A stretch of DNA of 14,030 bases from Phoronis ovalis. Its lineage: Eukaryota; Phoronida; Phoronidae. Below the pieces are notes generated by a model. That model had not been told where the DNA came from. It was given only the letters and a program-made list of their open reading frames with translations, and did no database searches. Position 1 is the first letter of the stretch. The number at the start of each line of letters is the position of its first letter. A program made the translations under genes and the position numbers. Of this stretch, positions 8,801 to 14,030 are shown in pieces. The DNA lies in contig JAOXYB010034706.1 in assembly GCA_028565635.1 (NCBI GenBank), positions 1-14,030 on the forward strand, read 5' to 3'.

Positions 8801-9170
8801 AAATATACCCATAGGAGAGGTTTACTTTTATTTTTAAAAGTGTTCCATTTATGAATATGTATTCCTTGTCTAAAAACCACCGTGGTCCAAGATTCTTATT
8901 TCCACAATGGCTAACATTTGATTACCTATATTTGCGAATAACTGGATTTCCTTCTTATCGAAATAAAACGAGAATCTAAATATGCTTCGCACGAATGAGA
9001 CACTGTTTTTTAAATAAATAATAATACTAATTTTAATAAAAAGCACTTCCATTTTCCGGGTGTTTCTTTCTCCAAATCTATAATCTGATACATAAAACTA
9101 CATTTGGGAACAACGCAGAAATTGTTAAAAATTCAATCTCAATTTTAATTAAAATACTCTGTTATAAAAG
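5820..9170. other. Long AT-rich interval with no supported gene
   Basis: This is either intergenic or the first intron of the peptidase gene. Short ORFs (6089-6283, 6786-6983, 7243-7458, 8870-9052 minus) have no recognised motifs. Local features are a GC-rich island at about 6812-6875 containing the perfect 12-bp palindrome CGACTATAGTCG (6833-6844), a short CAGA run at about 7370-7384, and an AT dinucleotide run near 7096-7108. I see no tRNA, repeat array or transposon ORF. Confidence 0.45.
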
Positions 9171-9189
9171 TGAAATGCTATTTTGGCAG

Positions 9190-9429
9190 GTTCCTCAGCC
9201 AACGACTGTAATGCGTATTCGCAAGCAGGATATGTCAGTTTCTAATTTAGATACTTTCCGTCCCGTCGTCGTTTACTCAGACGTACAAGAAGGACCCAAA
9301 GATGCATTTATAGAGATACGTGGACTTCCCAGTGCTGCGTACAAACCAGAAGTTGGGAAGTTTCTGTACGATCCGGAACAGGAAGATCAGGAGTTCGACT
9401 CAGTGAATTGTTTTGCCATCGCTAGAAAC
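9190..9429 (+). CDS. Peptidase exon 1 in the window (N-terminal domain)
   Basis: It starts after GGCAG| and ends AAC|GTGAGT, phase 0 at both ends, 80 codons. It includes M-R-I-R-K-Q-D-M-S-V and V-V-V-Y-S-D-V-Q-E-G-P. The frame stays open upstream to 9040, so the left boundary is the least certain in the gene. Alternatives are an acceptor at 9169-9170 (exon from 9171), or no upstream exon and a start at ATG 9175 or 9211, the last of these giving M-R-I-R-K-Q-D-M as N-terminus. Confidence 0.7.
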
Positions 9430-11707
9430 GTGAGTATAGGAAAAAGTATTATAAACTATTGACTTCGCTTGAAGTGAGAAACTATTTTGTGTGTGAAGTA
9501 ACATACAGCTGTACAAATCATCAGTGATGTAGAAATAGACTATTTGCATGCACTATTTTGGCGGAGCGAAACTAACCCAACGATCCTGTTATTCCATGCA
9601 CGAAAAGTTTTCATAGAACACATTCAGCAAAGTATGGCATCGATTCGGTTCGTGTCGATACACCGTTTAGTACATGTAAATAACCCGAAAATATATTGCA
9701 AGTCACTTATAATTAATTGTTTGGGTTTTTTGGTCCCTCTATATCTTTCAAATGAAGGAATGGTAGCATTGGCGAGTTTGACTGTATTTGTACACTGCAG
9801 GTACCGTAAAGGTATCGTTATGTATATACAAATAAAATAATTTAGAAAAAAAATAAATTATATCGCTAAGCTCAAGCAGTATGTCACAAAATTAAGTTTT
9901 AAAATAATCACGTGGAATCACGAGACTTAATTACCAATTAAGTTTCACAGTTACTCTCTATGTAATTTAAGGTGAAAACCATGTATGATCAAGCGCTAAC
10001 TGCCATAGGGAACGTACCAGTTAACCTATATTGGCAGTGGGGACAAGATGAACCTCTAAAAATTCTTCCTCGATTCAGAACGGAGACTAGTGACCCGAGA
10101 TTTGCGAACGCCAGATACGACAGAACGAACAGGTACAGGACGTTAACGTTTTCACTATTCATAAAAGTCGGGTTTTTCCAGTTAATTTTTTTATTATAAA
10201 TGTATACCTATGTATCAAGCAGGTGCCTACCAACATTTTCTATTTGCTATAACATTATCACACAGCATTTCTGAAACTTGTGCACGGAATATTGGGAAAA
10301 TGCCAAGCAAAATTGTATTTTCTTTTTACAGACGACTTATTTTTGATGTGTATGCTCCCGAAAGTGGACAAGTCGTGTATTTAAGTCGTTCATATGACAT
10401 TGTAGCACATGAAACGGGACATGCCATCCTGGATTCTTTAGTCCCCGAATTTTTGACTTCTGGCAATTTGGAAACAGGTTAGTGAACACAAACGTGACAA
10501 CCCAATATTGTAGTCTGCAATATTGGTATGTCTTTCTTATATTATATGTGTTAACAAGATTTTTTTCGAAACACACTTGCATCTGCTGAAAAACTTACCA
10601 TAGATAATGTAATACTTGTTTTTGTATTTTTATTCTTTAAGGTTACCATTGAATTTTCGATCCTTTTTTAATCTTTTCATGGACTTCATTTTCAGCTGCG
10701 CTGCATGAGTCTTTTGCTGATTTGACGGTCATTTTCTCATTACTATGGCAATTTGATGTTTGTGAGGCTATTATGGTTCAATCTCAGGGTGGGAAATCCC
10801 TTGATCAAGGATTTTGGACAGTATTAGGAGAATGCTTCGCGGAAAAAGCGTTTGGACGAAGCGCTGAAACACAAGGCATCCGAAATCTCAATAACACTTT
10901 AAAGGTAAGGGATGACATTTAACTCCATTACTCTGACCGATTTTTTTACTGTTATCTTTTGTGAATGTTGCTTTTAAAGAAATGCGTGTACAAACGTACG
11001 AATGGTTGTTAGTGCTATATTTTATCACACATATGAGAAGTTAAATTATTCAAACTAAAACATACAAAGAATTTTCCCTTTATTTTTTCGTTTTTGTTAG
11101 ATAATTGCAATGAAATTTTCATACTACTATTTTTTAATAATCCGATATTTACTGCGTTGTGAATTTTTACTTTCTGATAAAATTGAATTCACGAATAAAT
11201 ATTATTATTTTAGTTTTAGTAACTTAAGTTAACATAACTTTCATTTTACTTTTCGTTATTTTTAACTGCTTTTGAATTATGAATTTCTATAATGACGGCG
11301 CATTGTCATCTATATAATTTTTCATTTACCAGGTGAGCCAGCTCCCAGCTTTTGCGTTTGATGGTGTTGGCCTCGTTTTTACGTCAGCCATCTTCAGATC
11401 CATGGTTGCTGTTTTTGACGATGAAAGAGATCTAAATCGTGAAAATCCAGCCTTAACCTTGTACAAGGTAAACCAAGATTTCCTAAAGCTCGTACTTAGA
11501 AGTTTCCAGACTGCACCGAGACCTGTAGTAACGCTGGAGCAAATGGCTCAAACCATACTGAAATTAGAGACCAAAAAAACTCGCCAAGACCACTTACGTC
11601 AAAACTTTATCGAGAGGGAAATTATCGAAGTGAAAAACGGTGGCGTAGGGGGCACTGTTGTAATGCCACCAAACTTTTGTAATACTATGCCGAAAACTAA
11701 TTCTTAG
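9190..11707 (+). CDS. Putative zinc metallopeptidase (gluzincin, M4-like), five exons
   Basis: Exons 9190-9429, 9972-10132, 10332-10477, 10696-10904 and 11333-11707 join through four GT-AG introns without a frame break, giving 376 residues and a TAG stop. Numbered from the first exon base, H160-E-T-G-H164 is the zinc-binding HExxH helix, with E161 as the general base. A second conserved block, L-H-E-S-F-A-D (185-191), supplies Glu187, 22 residues further, at the spacing expected for the third zinc ligand of gluzincins. No transmembrane segment or clear signal peptide is seen, so an intracellular site is possible. I recall similar domain layouts in uncharacterised bacterial proteins; substrate and role are unknown. 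The thermolysin-type late catalytic His is not obvious. The start is unresolved: the exon may be preceded by others, or translation may begin at ATG 9175 or 9211. Confidence 0.8.
9430..9971 (+). other. Peptidase intron 1
   Basis: A 542-nt phase-0 intron with GTGAGT donor and TTTAAG acceptor. It contains a 98-codon ORF (9544-9840) with no recognised motif, most likely chance, since the flanking exons join in frame without it. Confidence 0.7.
9972..10132 (+). CDS. Peptidase exon 2
   Basis: It follows a pyrimidine-containing tract ending TTTAAG| and encodes V-K-T-M-Y-D-Q-A-L-T and later W-Q-W-G-Q-D-E-P-L-K-I-L-P-R. It ends at AACAG|GTACAG with two bases (AG) of a split Arg codon completed by the A that opens the next exon. 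The segment lies between the N-terminal domain and the metal site and probably forms substrate-cleft structure, by analogy with M4-type folds. Confidence 0.75.
10332..10477 (+). CDS. Peptidase exon 3: HExxH zinc motif
   Basis: A strong acceptor (TTTCTTTTTACAG|) and a donor ACAG|GTTAGT bound 146 nt. The reading frame contains D-I-V-A-H-E-T-G-H-A-I-L-D, with the two zinc-ligand histidines and the catalytic glutamate of HExxH metallopeptidases. The helix is preceded by V-V-Y-L-S-R-S-Y, an edge-strand-like segment. The exon ends with one base of a split Ala codon. Confidence 0.85.
10696..10904 (+). CDS. Peptidase exon 4: third zinc ligand block
   Basis: It follows a T-rich tract ending TTTTCAG| and ends TTAAAG|GTAAGG in phase 0. 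It encodes A-A-L-H-E-S-F-A-D-L-T-V-I-F, in which the Glu of H-E-S-F-A-D is the expected third zinc ligand (compare the N-E-x-x-S-D block of family M4). It then carries an amphipathic region with G-Q-G-like turns and R-N-L-N-N-T-L-K at the end. Confidence 0.85.
10905..11332 (+). other. Peptidase intron 4
   Basis: A 428-nt phase-0, very AT-rich intron with GTAAGG donor and TTTACCAG acceptor. I looked for a small missed exon carrying a conserved His and did not find one. Confidence 0.65.
11333..11707 (+). CDS. Peptidase exon 5 (C-terminal helical domain, stop)
   Basis: This is the terminal exon of 124 codons plus TAG. It begins V-S-Q-L-P-A-F-A-F-D-G-V-G and continues with a long, probably helical region (...K-V-N-Q-D-F-L-K-L-V-L-R-S-F-Q) typical of the C-terminal lobe of thermolysin-like folds. 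It ends with a Gly-rich, low-complexity tail (G-G-V-G-G) that looks specific to this copy. Confidence 0.8.
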   Translation: MSQLPAFAFDGVGLVFTSAIFRSMVAVFDDERDLNRENPALTLYKVNQDFLKLVLRSFQTAPRPVVTLEQMAQTILKLETKKTRQDHLRQNFIEREIIEVKNGGVGGTVVMPPNFCNTMPKTNS

Positions 11708-11857
11708 CTTTAATTATTTTGCCGAAAGTTAACCTGGCGAAACAAGTGAAATTTGTGTTCTTTGTTGTTAGTATTTTTTTTAATTATGTGGCATTTATAT
11801 ACGTCGAGTGCATTCTACATTCGTGTTAAAATGAACTTTAAATTTTCTGCTTGATGC

Positions 11858-11925
11858 ATTAAACAAAATTATAAATTAACACGAAATATGAAATGATTCC
11901 TAATAATTTGGTGCTTCTTATTAAA
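11858..11925 (+). terminator. Candidate polyadenylation signals (ATTAAA)
   Basis: ATTAAA, the common variant of the AATAAA signal, occurs at 11858-11863 and at 11920-11925, about 150 and 215 nt after the peptidase stop. The region is AT-rich, so such hexamers also occur by chance. Confidence 0.35.
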
Positions 11926-13439
11926 TAATTATATGTTTTAGATACTGTATAAGTCATTAATGCATTTTAATATTACATGAGACCTATTTTGTTGTATTAA
12001 GGTGTAAGCTCTTGTTTGTGCCATAGTTTACATTATTATCAATATTTAATATGAATCCCTCGTGCATGTTGTATTTTATACTTATGTCAACATGTCTTGT
12101 CTAGACATTTAGAAATAGTGTTTAGAATGATTGCAAAATATACAAGAAAATAATTATACATAAAAGGGTACAATTTTTTTTCTGATGTTGGAGAAATATC
12201 ATTTAGCCATACAACATTTTATTCCAATGCCGATCAGTTTTAAATGCCTTAAAAAATATCGTAAACACAGTAAAAGGTGGAGGTGAATGGATGGGGGATT
12301 GGAAGGATGGGGCTTATCTATATTGTCTGTCTATAAATCCAAAACTATGAATCCAGCTTAGCCTAGCATCAGAATTATTATATTCCATAACTTTATAAAC
12401 TGAAATTCAGATCCCGTCATTCACCTGATTTAGCACACAGTTGTAATAATCATTGCAAATTGCACGGGCAGCGACGCCAAGTAGGAGGGGAGCTAACTAC
12501 TCCATGGAATGAAATCCTTCGCATGACATTTCGCATCAAAATCTGTTTCAAACATGTGTCTTTATGAATCTGAGTTTCTCTAGAAAGACGTTTTCGTGCA
12601 ACTGGAGTACTTTAAAGCAAAAATGGTTGGGTTGGGAGACTTTTCGAAAAAAATATGTATGAAGGCTAACATGTTCCTCTTTCTGTGATAGCATTGGCTT
12701 GAGAAACAATTATTATTTAGTAAATCATTTACACCCTTATAAAGCAATATTGATTAGCAACTAGATACAAATACATACAATTTGAGAACAATATGCAACT
12801 TTCCACAATATAATAAACTTAGAGTTTTATATATCCAAGGTGTGAGCAAAGGGCAGATAGGAATGATTGGTTCTTATAGTAATACGACAAACAAAATTCA
12901 CATTACATATGTAAGGAATCAAATTTAAAGCAAACACTTCTGTTAATTGATGATGTGCACTAACAACTTCATTATCTCGAATTTTTTGTTCGAATCGAAC
13001 AACTATTATGGTCACCTTTTCACTTAGTATTCAGATAGAATACAAAAGATGTTTTTGAGGTTTGAAAGCATGCAATATGAAAATAGAGCCCTCTTTTAAC
13101 ATTTTTTGATAAGAACTACTCGTTTCAAAAATTGTAAAATGCATGTGCGTATTTGCAATCACCGGAAATGTTCGTTTTTCTTTTAGTGGGTGTATCGTAT
13201 GCGCATGCCCATATATAAATATTTGTTGGAACAATGTTATGTATTGTGAAATACTGCATTTCATAGTCCCCCCTCATACATACCTATGCTATCTTCTTAC
13301 TTTGTTTTTACACATTACGTTTAAACACATGTATTTTGTTTATTCTTTTCCTCGTACGTAGTCACGACAAAAGTCATTGAATGTGACTAAAGTGTTATCT
13401 CGAGCGTAAATGGCAGATAGTATCAACCGCCCACATTAG
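11926..13439. other. AT-rich DNA downstream of the peptidase gene, no gene seen
   Basis: Contains a purine-rich GGTGGAGG/GGATGGGG patch at about 12276-12311 and some short ORFs on both strands (12827-13015, 13031-13264, 13143-13361) with no motifs, overlapping each other in opposite frames. No RNA gene or repeat array is visible. Confidence 0.45.
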
Positions 13440-13586
13440 TGGAGGTTATATAATTTGTGGACACCTCAGATCGAGAAGAACTGTCATTCCCCCGGTGAGA
13501 TAGATGAGACAGCTTCTTCAACACAAAGGAATCAAGAAACGATGAAGTTGTCAGAAAAAGATAGGTTGGTATACTTATTATGGTAA
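13440..13586 (+). other. Weak exon-like segment
   Basis: After an in-frame TAG whose AG could act as an acceptor (ACATTAG|), the plus strand is open for 48 codons to a TAA. It has a polar, protein-like composition including H-S-P-G-E-I-D-E-T-A-S-S and M-K-L-S-E-K-D-R-L. A possible donor AG|GTTGGT is at 13564|13565. The opposite strand is open over the same stretch. No family is recognised; this could be the first piece of a gene beyond the right edge, or chance. Confidence 0.2.
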
Positions 13587-14030
13587 ATGTATAAATTGTT
13601 ATTGTATACATTTTATACATGCAAAATTAGTAAGTAAGCTCTATACAAATTTAATTTTTTTTATGGCATGTTTTACTGCTCGATTTTATCTTGCACTCTA
13701 GTATGGCTTGCTAGTATGACACAGTTGACCTGACCATATAAAATTGATTTCGATATTTTTAGTACTCGTACATTTATTGTATGTAATGATAATTAGTTTA
13801 TATCATAATTAAAATGGCATAACGTCAATTTCTAGTTGTGTCTGATTGCATTAAGTGATTTTTTTAATCAAAAGTACATTTCTCGTGAAATTGTTTTGTT
13901 TTCAATTCCGGATAATCTATTGTGACATTAGAAAAAGGTTATACAAGTACCTTTACTTTCACTAGTCACATCATTTTATGAGGTGCATTATTTGAAAATA
14001 TAGATAAAACTTTAATAATAAGCACTAATA
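13587..14030. other. AT-rich DNA, nothing recognised
   Basis: No ORF, motif or repeat stands out between the weak segment and the window end. Confidence 0.4.

Noticed and set aside
9544-9840. 98-codon plus-strand ORF
   Set aside because: It lies wholly inside intron 1 of the peptidase, has no motif, and the flanking exons join in frame without it.
10337-10582. 81-codon minus-strand ORF
   Set aside because: It is the antisense shadow of the HExxH exon and its intron.
13031-13361. Overlapping ORFs on both strands
   Set aside because: Open in opposite directions over the same bases with no motif; consistent with chance.
1-14030. CRISPR array, tRNA, rRNA or prokaryotic operon
   Set aside because: No regularly spaced repeats, no cloverleaf candidates, no ribosome binding sites or closely packed ORFs; the spliced genes show a eukaryotic genome.

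Overview
The window looks like AT-rich animal nuclear DNA. Short exons are bounded by GT-AG splice sites, intergenic stretches are long, and there is a decayed non-LTR retrotransposon and simple-sequence repeats. There are no ribosome binding sites, operons or long uninterrupted ORFs, so it is not bacterial or viral. The retrotransposon fragment resembles elements I associate with marine invertebrates such as molluscs, so a lophotrochozoan-like invertebrate is my guess. The sequence does not prove it.

The left edge (about 257-695, minus strand) carries the first two coding exons of a protein kinase, probably NEK (NimA-related) family. They encode the N-terminus, the glycine-rich loop and the beta-3 lysine, and the gene then runs off the window. 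Upstream of its 5' end are a trinucleotide microsatellite (about 985-1043) and a degraded LINE reverse-transcriptase C-terminal region (about 1105-1890). The middle (about 2000-9170) has no gene I can name. It holds several coding-like islands with low support: a minus-strand transmembrane exon candidate (2772-2900), a segment open on both strands (3486-4016), two minus-strand ORFs flanking a perfect 31-bp foldback (4617-5195), and a plus-strand exon-like segment (5690-5819).

The clearest gene is on the plus strand at about 9190-11707. Five exons splice in phase into a predicted 376-residue reading frame carrying a zinc-metallopeptidase (gluzincin) signature: HETGH in exon 3 and a downstream HESFAD motif in exon 4. 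To my recollection the general layout is that of uncharacterised bacterial M4-like peptidases, so this may be an intron-bearing animal gene of bacterial ancestry. Its 5' end is uncertain.

The region from 11708 to the end is mostly 3' UTR and intergenic AT-rich DNA, with one weak exon-like segment near 13440-13586. The kinase and the peptidase are transcribed away from each other and I see no functional link between them.
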